Below, piece by piece: positions 1 to 6,880 of a stretch of DNA of 21,993 bases. Position numbers and translations under genes: made by a program. This DNA comes from CAMNAO01 sp045605145 (GTDB taxonomy: Bacteria > Bacillota > Clostridia > Oscillospirales > Oscillospiraceae). Numbering within the stretch: the stretch's first letter is position 1; each line of letters starts with the position of its first letter. The notes below the pieces were generated by a model, which ran no database searches, was not told the origin of the DNA, and saw only the letters and a list, made by a program, of their open reading frames with translations. The stretch is from the NCBI GenBank assembly GCA_045605145.1, contig JAZUPH010000021.1, forward strand, positions 1 through 21,993, in the 5' to 3' direction.

Positions 1-1818
1 GAGCTTGGCATTGTTGACGAGTACGACTCTATCGAAGCCGTTGTCTGGACAGGCATCCCCGGCACCCAGGGCTGCGTATCCCTGGGTAAGATACTCACCG
101 GCGAACTTAATCCTTCGGGACGCCTGGTGGACACCTACGCCTATGATGTGAGCAGTGCGCCCGCCGCTGTCAACTTCGGCGATTATCAATATGATAATCT
201 GGACATGGCCTTTATCAATTATAATGAAGGTATCTATGTGGGTTATCGCTATTATGAGACGCGCTATGCAGATGATGAGGCGGGATATTGGAATGCTGTG
301 CAGTATCCTTTCGGCTACGGACTGAGCTATACGGATTTTGACTGGCGAACTGTCAGTTTCACAGCTGATGATGAGACGGTAAGCTGGAAGGTTCAGGTCA
401 CAAATGTTGGCGACCTGGCCGGTAAGGATGTTGTTCAGCTAAACTTCTCCGCGCCCTACACGCCCGGCGGCATTGAAAAGTCGGCAGTTGAGCTGGCAAC
501 ATTCAAAAAGACCCGCCTGCTCCAGCCTGGTGAGAGCCAGACTCTGACTCTCAGCTTTCCTGTTCGGGATATGTCAAGCTACGACATGACCACCCAGGAG
601 GCGTATGTTCTGGACGCCGGAACTTACGAGATTAAACTTGCCCGGAACATCCATGATACTGTTGAGGTAATGGAATACGCGGTGGCAGAGACGGTGGTTT
701 ATGACACTGATGAGGTAACCGGTACTGCCATAGAAAACCGCTTTGACTATGCCAATGGGGATCTGACCTATCTATCCCGCAGTGACTGGTCGGGAACCTA
801 TCCCGATGATACCAACATCAGCCATAAGGCATCTGATGCACTTTTAGCGGCATTTGACGCATATAAGAACCCGGCGCCTGAAGAGGGGCAGATGCCTGTG
901 ACCGGCGCAGACAACGGCATTGTCCTCTCAGATCTTAGAGGGTTGGAGTATAATGATCCAAAATGGGAGAGTTTTCTCGACCAGTTCACCTATAAGGAAC
1001 TAAGAAATCTGTTTTCTGAGGGCGGTTGGCACAGTATAGCCATTGACCGCCTTGGGATACCTGACACACGCATGCTGGATGGCCCGGCCGGCATTAACTC
1101 CATGATGGTACCTGTGTCAGCGGCAGCATATCCCACCGAGATGATGGTAGCCTCCACCTGGAATGAAGAGCTTGCCTATCAGCTCGGCGCACACATCGGT
1201 GCAGAGGCGGTTGCGTATGACGTTCAGGTGTGGTATGCTCCTGCTATGAACCTGCATCGAACCGCGCAGGGCGGTCGAAATTTTGAGTACTATTCCGAGG
1301 ATCCTGTCCTGTCGGGCGTCATGGCGGCGGCAACAACACGCGGCGCGCAAAGTGAGGGCGTCATGGTCACTATTAAGCACTTCGTCCTCAATAATGAGGA
1401 GACTAACGCCCGCAGCGGTATTTTCTGCTGGACCAATGAGCAGGCACTGCGTGAACTGTATCTGCGTCCCTTTGAGATGGCTGTCAAGGATGGCGGCGCA
1501 ACAGGTGCCATGTCTGCGTTCACGCACATCGGTTATAAGTGGTCCGGTGCCAACAGCGAACTGCTTTATGATGTCCTGCGTGATGAGTGGGGCTTTGTCG
1601 GCCTTGTGTCAACGGACGCAGCACTTGCTGGGTTCATGGATGCGGCTCTGGCCTGCCGCAACGGCAACGATCTGATGCTTGAGATGGGACTTGCCAACTC
1701 AGCGAGAGTGGTGGATGCGTCCTACAAATCTGACCCAGTTGGGGTCATTAATGGCCTGCGCCGATGCGCCCACAATGTTTGTTACAGTGTTTTGAATTAC
1801 ACCAACGCTGTGGAGTGA
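1..1818 (+). CDS. GH3 beta-glucosidase, circularly permuted, 5'-truncated
   Basis: The frame is open from base 1, so the gene begins upstream; 605 residues are visible. Domain order is the reverse of normal GH3 enzymes. Visible residues 1-50 are the end of the GH3 C-terminal alpha/beta sandwich (NPSGRL motif). Residues about 72-117 are the linker with YVGYRYYETR and YPFGYGLSYT. Residues about 122-200 are the fibronectin-III-like domain. From about residue 317 to the end is the GH3 TIM-barrel domain, with DGPAG, GRNFEYYSEDP, the KHF substrate motif and the nucleophile Asp in VSTDAA (codon 539, bases 1615-1617). Permuted GH3 enzymes are known from Ruminococcus albus and Butyrivibrio. The acid/base Glu would lie before the window. 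Likely role: hydrolysis of terminal beta-linked glucose or related sugars. A second GH3 follows after 29 bases. Whether it is secreted cannot be judged without the N-terminus. Confidence 0.93.
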   Translation, partial: ELGIVDEYDSIEAVVWTGIPGTQGCVSLGKILTGELNPSGRLVDTYAYDVSSAPAAVNFGDYQYDNLDMAFINYNEGIYVGYRYYETRYADDEAGYWNAVQYPFGYGLSYTDFDWRTVSFTADDETVSWKVQVTNVGDLAGKDVVQLNFSAPYTPGGIEKSAVELATFKKTRLLQPGESQTLTLSFPVRDMSSYDMTTQEAYVLDAGTYEIKLARNIHDTVEVMEYAVAETVVYDTDEVTGTAIENRFDYANGDLTYLSRSDWSGTYPDDTNISHKASDALLAAFDAYKNPAPEEGQMPVTGADNGIVLSDLRGLEYNDPKWESFLDQFTYKELRNLFSEGGWHSIAIDRLGIPDTRMLDGPAGINSMMVPVSAAAYPTEMMVASTWNEELAYQLGAHIGAEAVAYDVQVWYAPAMNLHRTAQGGRNFEYYSEDPVLSGVMAAATTRGAQSEGVMVTIKHFVLNNEETNARSGIFCWTNEQALRELYLRPFEMAVKDGGATGAMSAFTHIGYKWSGANSELLYDVLRDEWGFVGLVSTDAALAGFMDAALACRNGNDLMLEMGLANSARVVDASYKSDPVGVINGLRRCAHNVCYSVLNYTNAVE

Positions 1819-1847
1819 TAAATTAATTTTAAATGTGGTGATCTAAA

Positions 1848-4229
1848 ATGAAGTACCGTGAACTGATAAGCGAAATGACCTTGGAGGAGAAGGCTTCTCT
1901 GATGTCGGGGGCGAATTTCTGGAACACAAAGTCTGTTGACAGGTTGGGTGTGCCCTCGGTCATGCTTACCGATGGGCCACACGGCCTTCGTAAGCAAGCG
2001 GGCAACGCTGACCATCTCGGCATTAACAAATCCGTCCCTGCAACTTGCTATCCCACTGCCGCCGGCCTCGCAAACACATGGGACGAGGCTCTTATCGAGC
2101 AGATGGGGCAGTGTCTGGGGCTTGAAGCTGCCAGCGAGGGAGTCAGCGTCCTGCTCGGCCCTGGATGCAATATCAAGCGCAGTCCGCTATGCGGCAGAAA
2201 CTTTGAGTACTTCTCTGAAGATCCCTACCTGTCGGGTAAGATGGCGGCCGCGCTTATCCGCGGCATTCAGTCCAACGGTATTTCCGCCTGTGTAAAGCAT
2301 TATGCCGCTAACTCTCAGGAGTTGCGCCGTATGACCAACGACTCAGTCCTTGACGAAAGGACACTGCGTGAAATCTACCTTCCCGCATTTGAAATGGCGG
2401 TCAAGGAGGGTGGCGTTAAGTGCCTGATGACCTCATACAACAGGGTCAATGGTGTCTATGCCCATGAAAACCAGCATCTCCTGCGTGAGATTCTTTACGG
2501 TGAGTGGGGCTATGATGGCATGGTCGTCTCCGATTGGGGCGGCAACAACGACCGTGTCGAGTCGTTAAAGGCCGGCGGCACACTGGAGATGCCCTCCACC
2601 AATGGGCAGACCGACCGCCATATTGTTCAGGCGGTTGAGTCGGGACGCCTGTCGGAGAGTGTACTGGATGAGCAGGTGGACAGGCTTCTTCATATGATAT
2701 TCTCCACTCAGGAAGCCATTGTTGGCAAATCCTACGACCCGCAGCACCATCACAATATGGCGGCAAAGATGGCGGAGAATACCGCGGTGCTTCTTAAGAA
2801 TGATGACGATATTCTTCCTGTGAGCAAAGAGAGCCGCATTGCCGTTATCGGCGACTTTGCCCGCGAACCGCGTTATCAGGGTGCCGGCAGCTCAAAAATC
2901 AACCCCACCATGCTGGAAAACGGACTTGATGCGCTTAAATGTGTGGGTGCAAATGTAATTGGCTTTGCTGCAGGCTTCCGACGCGGTGGGAAAAAAGATG
3001 AGTCCATGCTCAGACAGGCCTGCAGACTTGCCCAAAAGGCAGATGTCGTTCTTTTGTGGCTGGGCCTTGATGAAGGCGGTGAGGCGGAGGGCGTTGACAG
3101 AAGCGATATGCTCCTGCCGGAAAATCAGCTTGAACTGCTTGATGCTGTGGCTGAGGTCAATCAAAATGTGGTCGTTGTGCTGTCCTGCGGCTGCAGTGTG
3201 CTGATGCAGTGGGATGCTAAGGCCAAGGCCGTTGTCCACGGCTATCTCGGCGGGCAGGCCGGTGCTGTTGCGATGGCAAGGCTTTTGACAGGTGAAGTGA
3301 ATTTCAGCGGCAAGCTGTCCGAGACTGTGCCAATGAGCTATGATGATGTGCCTTCTGCACCTTATTATCCCGGTATGGAGGCGACCTCAGAATATCGTGA
3401 GGGTCTGTATGTGGGTTATCGTTACTATGACACAGCTGATAAGCCGGTCAAATACCCCTTCGGACACGGTCTTAGCTACACCCGCTTTGAATACGGCGCT
3501 GTCGAGCTTACAGATGACGCTGTGCGCGTAAGAGTCCGCAACACCGGTTCAGTATACGGGGAAGAGATCGTGCAGCTTTACATTCATCCCATGACGGCGG
3601 GGACATTCCGTCCTGTGCAGGAGCTGAAAGGCTTTGCAAAGGTTGGATTGGAGCCCGGTGAAGAGAAAACGGTCACTATCCCACTTAATAACCGCAGCTT
3701 TGCCCTGTGGAGCATTGCCGAAAACGCCTGGGTCATTGAACAGGGTAACTTTGAGCTTCGCATCGGCGCATCAAGCCGGGATATACGCCTGACCGCCCGT
3801 GTGACCAAATCCGGCACCGCCATCAACCCCTATAAGGGTGAGTTGTTTGCGCCATATTACAGCGCACGCATCATGAATGTTCCGGATGAGAGTTTCGCGG
3901 CACTGCTTGGCCGCCCGATTCCAGAGTCGAAGTGGGACCGCAGTGCGCCCATCGGCTTTAACGACACGATTTCTCAGGGCGAGTACCTTGAGGGCGGACT
4001 GGGTAGGCATTTGTACGGTCTCATTTCGTTTGTACGCAAAACTCTTTTGGCGGCGGGGAAGAAGGAGATTGCAAACAATGTGATGTTTGTTATGAACCTG
4101 CCCTGGCGCGGTGTTGCCAGAATGGCGGGAGTACTCACGGAAGAGCAGGTGTACGCCATGCTTGATATGATAAACCGCAAAAAGGGCGGCTTGAGAAAGT
4201 TTGTCAGGGTCAGCATCGGAAAGCGCTGA
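1848..4229 (+). CDS. GH3 beta-glucosidase, normal domain order, with C-terminal extension
   Basis: 793-residue glycoside hydrolase family 3 protein, probably a cytoplasmic beta-glucosidase or beta-xylosidase: the N-terminus (MKYRELISEMTLEEKA) has no signal peptide. Order: TIM barrel (about 1-290) with DGPHGLR, GRNFEYFSEDP, KHYAAN and nucleophile Asp229 in VVSDWGG; alpha/beta sandwich (about 315-520) with the acid/base Glu414 in the EAEGVDR motif; YPFGHGLSYT and a fibronectin-III-like domain (about 545-645). About 145 further residues follow, with SKWDRSAP, NLPWRGVARM and a basic end. This tail is not needed for GH3 catalysis; similar tails occur in clostridial GH3 proteins but I know no function for it. 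A weak GGTG ribosome site precedes the ATG. It is probably co-transcribed with the permuted GH3 upstream and the GtrA-like gene 12 bases downstream. The exact sugar specificity cannot be read from the sequence. Confidence 0.95.
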   Translation: MKYRELISEMTLEEKASLMSGANFWNTKSVDRLGVPSVMLTDGPHGLRKQAGNADHLGINKSVPATCYPTAAGLANTWDEALIEQMGQCLGLEAASEGVSVLLGPGCNIKRSPLCGRNFEYFSEDPYLSGKMAAALIRGIQSNGISACVKHYAANSQELRRMTNDSVLDERTLREIYLPAFEMAVKEGGVKCLMTSYNRVNGVYAHENQHLLREILYGEWGYDGMVVSDWGGNNDRVESLKAGGTLEMPSTNGQTDRHIVQAVESGRLSESVLDEQVDRLLHMIFSTQEAIVGKSYDPQHHHNMAAKMAENTAVLLKNDDDILPVSKESRIAVIGDFAREPRYQGAGSSKINPTMLENGLDALKCVGANVIGFAAGFRRGGKKDESMLRQACRLAQKADVVLLWLGLDEGGEAEGVDRSDMLLPENQLELLDAVAEVNQNVVVVLSCGCSVLMQWDAKAKAVVHGYLGGQAGAVAMARLLTGEVNFSGKLSETVPMSYDDVPSAPYYPGMEATSEYREGLYVGYRYYDTADKPVKYPFGHGLSYTRFEYGAVELTDDAVRVRVRNTGSVYGEEIVQLYIHPMTAGTFRPVQELKGFAKVGLEPGEEKTVTIPLNNRSFALWSIAENAWVIEQGNFELRIGASSRDIRLTARVTKSGTAINPYKGELFAPYYSARIMNVPDESFAALLGRPIPESKWDRSAPIGFNDTISQGEYLEGGLGRHLYGLISFVRKTLLAAGKKEIANNVMFVMNLPWRGVARMAGVLTEEQVYAMLDMINRKKGGLRKFVRVSIGKR

Positions 4230-4241
4230 GGTGGTGCAAAA

Positions 4242-4841
4242 ATGGTGAGTCGTTTGAAAAACGCATGGGCAGAGTTCTCTGCCGGGCACCCCACTCTGTC
4301 AAAGTGGCTGTATCAGATATTCTGTTTTCTTGTGTTCAGCATGGGTGTCACTGTCTTTCAGTACCTTGTGTTTACTTTCATGCCGGGTATACTTGGCATC
4401 GGTCTTGCGGGTACGGAGTTTATGTGGCCTCAGATCCCGGTGGAAATTCTGGGCGTTAGGTTCACATGGAGTCTTCTGGGATACAATGTGCTGCGGGATG
4501 CCTCGGGCAAGGTGATGATTGGCGGCGGTCTGGGATATTTTATCAGCTACGAGACCGGCTCCTTTCTTGCCCAGTGCATCAATTTCCCGCTGCAGAGGAA
4601 TATCACCTTCAAAAGCAGGGGAAACCCCTGGTATCAGGCAATGTGGTATTTTATCGCATGGGTACTGATATCCCTTATTTGCAACGGCCTTAATAACCTG
4701 TGGATGCCGGTTGCGGCGGTATATGTTTCTCCCGCCATCTACAATATCCTTGTTACGGTCATCACCGGAGGCATTTCCATGGTGATCTTCTTCTTCGTGT
4801 TCAAGATCATTTTCCCTGAGGGGAAGCCGGATGAGGAGTAA
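4242..4841 (+). CDS. GtrA-like integral membrane protein
   Basis: 199-residue polytopic membrane protein resembling the GtrA/DPMS family, whose members are linked to moving lipid-linked sugars across the membrane or to glycosyltransferase partners. Four hydrophobic segments are visible, at about residues 22-48, 88-110, 130-150 and 165-190. The family hallmark between the second and third is present: a Gly/Asn-rich helix followed by NFPLQRNITFKSRGN, matching the usual N-F-x-x-x-R-x-x-x-F pattern. It is somewhat longer than the usual 120-150 residues because of an insertion between helices 1 and 2. The Shine-Dalgarno GAGGTGG overlaps the stop codon of the GH3 gene, 12 bases away, so translation is likely coupled. 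No glycosyltransferase is adjacent, so the substrate is unknown. Confidence 0.75.
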   Translation: MVSRLKNAWAEFSAGHPTLSKWLYQIFCFLVFSMGVTVFQYLVFTFMPGILGIGLAGTEFMWPQIPVEILGVRFTWSLLGYNVLRDASGKVMIGGGLGYFISYETGSFLAQCINFPLQRNITFKSRGNPWYQAMWYFIAWVLISLICNGLNNLWMPVAAVYVSPAIYNILVTVITGGISMVIFFFVFKIIFPEGKPDEE

Positions 4842-4921
4842 ATGCCGGAAATTACCAATAAATTTTCCACATTCATATGTCCATGCGCTTTCATATGGGA
4901 AATAATAGTGTGCACAGCGGC

Positions 4922-4952
4922 TTGGCTAGTGACGAGTGTCTGCTGCTATATA
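4922..4952 (+). promoter_or_regulatory. possible promoter for eno-trx
   Basis: TTGGCT (4922-4927) and an extended -10, TGCTATATA (4944-4952), are separated by a long 19-base spacer. Transcription would start close to 4959, leaving a leader of about 17 bases and excluding the upstream ATG at 4958 as the enolase start. The long spacer makes this a weak call. Confidence 0.3.
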
Positions 4953-4975
4953 CCTGAATGAAAGGTCGTGCTGAT

Positions 4976-6289
4976 ATGAATGATCGCGTTTTGATCCGCG
5001 CAGTCAGAGGGCGGGAGATTCTTGATTCCCGCGGCAATCCCACTGTAGAGGTGGATGTGATCCTTGAAAACGGAGTGGTGGGCAGGGCTGCAGTGCCATC
5101 CGGCGCGTCGACAGGCATATACGAAGCCTGCGAACTGCGGGACGGTGATGCTTCACGTTATCTGGGTAAAGGAGTACTGAAGGCCGTCGGTAATGTGAAT
5201 GGAGAGATTGCAAAGGCGCTCACGGGTATGAATGTACTTGACCAGCACGGTGTTGACAGGATGCTGATTGAGCTGGATGGTACGCCAAATAAAAGCCGAC
5301 TCGGTGCCAATGCAATATTGGGAACATCCATGGCCTGTGCAAAGGCGGCGGCAAACCACCTTGGCGTTGGCCTTTTCCGCTATCTCGGCGGAGCTGAGGC
5401 AAAGACCATGCCCGTTCCGATGATGAATATCCTCAATGGCGGCGCACACGCCGCAAACAATGTGGATATTCAGGAATTTATGATAATGCCCATATCGGCA
5501 ACCTGCTGGAGTGAGGCATTGCGCCGCTGTGCAGAGGTGTTCCATACACTAAAATACGTCCTAAAAGAAAACAACATCGCTTTTGCCGGTGTCGGCGACG
5601 AGGGCGGCTACGCCCCAATGCTCAGTCGTGATGAAGATGCGCTTGTGATGATTATGACCGCTATAGTAAAGGCCGGCTACAGACCGAATGATGACTTCGT
5701 CATAGCCATCGACGCGGCCGCATCCGAGTGGTTTGACGAGGAGAGTGACTCATACCGCCTGCCTAAGGCCGGTGCCGTTTGTACCCGCGAGCAGTTGGTG
5801 GAACGATGGCACAGCCTGTGTGACAGGTACCCCATAATCTCCCTGGAAGACGGCATGGGTGAGACGGACTGGGCGGGCTGGAAAATGCTCACAGAATCGA
5901 TCGGCAGCCGAGTGCAGCTGGTTGGTGACGATTTGTTTGTAACCAATACAGATCGACTAAAACAGGGAGTTGAGGAAAAGGTTGCCAATTCGATTCTGAT
6001 AAAAGTAAACCAGATCGGTACCCTCACAGAGACTTTTGAGGCCATACAAATGGCAAAGAGAGCCGGTTACACCGCCGTTGTTTCTCATCGCTCGGGTGAG
6101 ACCGAGGATACGACCATTGCCGATATTGCCGTCGCGGTCAATGCCGGGCAGATCAAGACCGGCGCACCCAGCCGCAGTGACAGGGTGGCAAAATACAATC
6201 AGCTTCTGCGTATCGAGGAGGAGCTGGGCGCAAATGCTCACTATCCCGGGAAAGCTGCCTTCTTCAATCTGAGTGCTGATAGGAAGTGA
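4976..6289 (+). CDS. eno: enolase (2-phosphoglycerate dehydratase)
   Basis: 437-residue enolase, the glycolytic enzyme that converts 2-phosphoglycerate to phosphoenolpyruvate in the cytoplasm. The N-terminal cap carries ILDSRGNPTVEV and SGASTG (flexible loop). The barrel carries LNGGAHA, QEFMIMP, GDEGG, the three magnesium ligands in AIDAA, SLEDGM and VGDDLF, the catalytic lysine in ILIKVNQIGT, and the SHRSGETEDT loop. All catalytic residues are present. The ATG at 4976 is preferred over an in-frame ATG at 4958: it has AAAGG at 4961-4965 about ten bases upstream and gives the usual family start. Mild departures from consensus are GGYAPML (usually GGYAPNL) and a divergent ATCWSEALR segment. 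Thioredoxin follows after 13 bases, so the two are probably one transcript. Confidence 0.97.
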   Translation: MNDRVLIRAVRGREILDSRGNPTVEVDVILENGVVGRAAVPSGASTGIYEACELRDGDASRYLGKGVLKAVGNVNGEIAKALTGMNVLDQHGVDRMLIELDGTPNKSRLGANAILGTSMACAKAAANHLGVGLFRYLGGAEAKTMPVPMMNILNGGAHAANNVDIQEFMIMPISATCWSEALRRCAEVFHTLKYVLKENNIAFAGVGDEGGYAPMLSRDEDALVMIMTAIVKAGYRPNDDFVIAIDAAASEWFDEESDSYRLPKAGAVCTREQLVERWHSLCDRYPIISLEDGMGETDWAGWKMLTESIGSRVQLVGDDLFVTNTDRLKQGVEEKVANSILIKVNQIGTLTETFEAIQMAKRAGYTAVVSHRSGETEDTTIADIAVAVNAGQIKTGAPSRSDRVAKYNQLLRIEEELGANAHYPGKAAFFNLSADRK

Positions 6290-6302
6290 GGACGGACGGA
6301 AA

Positions 6303-6626
6303 ATGGCGGTTATTGAAATCAATAAAGAGCAGTTTGAGAAGCTCATTAGTGCGGATAAGCCTCTTTTGGTCGACTTTTGGGCGCCCTGGTGCACCTATTG
6401 CCAACGGATAGAACCTGCATACGAGCAGATAGGGGAGGAGTATTCCGACAGGCTTATGGTGGCAAAGGTCAATATAGACGCGCAGCCGCAAATTGCCGGG
6501 GAGTATAAGATAGAACTTATCCCGACAATCGCCCTGTTTAATAAGGGAAATCTCCTCGGCACGGTGGCGGCTCCTCAATCCAGGGCAGCGATTGCGAAAT
6601 TTATAGATGATACGCTTGCAAAATGA
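6303..6626 (+). CDS. thioredoxin-family protein with WCTYC active site
   Basis: 107-residue single-domain thioredoxin, full length for the family. It shows the VDFWAPWC strand-turn with buried Asp24, redox cysteines 30 and 33, and the cis-proline at position 74 in LIPT, so the fold and dithiol are intact. The two residues between the cysteines are Thr-Tyr instead of the classical Gly-Pro. In this family that dipeptide strongly influences redox potential and partner choice, so it may not be the main housekeeping thioredoxin. The start is the ATG after AGGACGGACGGAAA; an upstream in-frame ATG lies inside enolase and lacks a ribosome site. No thioredoxin reductase is adjacent. Cytoplasmic: no signal peptide is visible. 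Confidence 0.93.
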   Translation: MAVIEINKEQFEKLISADKPLLVDFWAPWCTYCQRIEPAYEQIGEEYSDRLMVAKVNIDAQPQIAGEYKIELIPTIALFNKGNLLGTVAAPQSRAAIAKFIDDTLAK

Positions 6627-6880
6627 AAGTCTGCGCCAATAGGGGCAGTGCTGCAAATAATAGGCGGCAGTTGACACAGTATGGTGCCAACTGCCGCCTC
6701 GTGTAATTCAGACAATGAAGGGAAATATCATGTACATTCTCTGGAGTGCAGTGACCTGAAAATAACTATAAGATTCGCGCTGTGTCTATTGAAATATAAA
6801 GCAGGATTGTGACGAGGTCTTACTGCAATCGCTAAGTGTGTGATTCTTGATAAGCAAGGAGCATTGCAGTAGTATCTGCA
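6627..6880. other. intergenic region between convergent thioredoxin and secreted-protein genes
   Basis: No coding region is visible. Besides the hairpin at 6662-6699 it holds a 9-base inverted repeat (TACTGCAAT 6821-6829, ATTGCAGTA 6863-6871). Nested within reach is CGCTAA (6830-6835) opposite TTAGCG (6881-6886), which covers the stop codon of the minus-strand gene. This could be a structured 3' end for the minus-strand transcript, but it has no T-tract. Confidence 0.4.
6662..6699. terminator. strong hairpin, probable terminator downstream of thioredoxin
   Basis: A perfect 12-base-pair stem (AGGCGGCAGTTG, 6662-6673, with CAACTGCCGCCT, 6688-6699) surrounds a 14-base loop that can add three more pairs. 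It lies 36 bases past the thioredoxin stop. No run of T follows on the plus strand; on the minus strand the sequence after it is moderately A/T-rich (TATTATTTG). It sits between convergent genes. Confidence 0.55.

Noticed and set aside
4842..4975. Repeated TTCATATG (around 4873 and 4891) before eno
   Set aside because: Two short A/T-rich copies are easily expected by chance, and they do not line up with a promoter.
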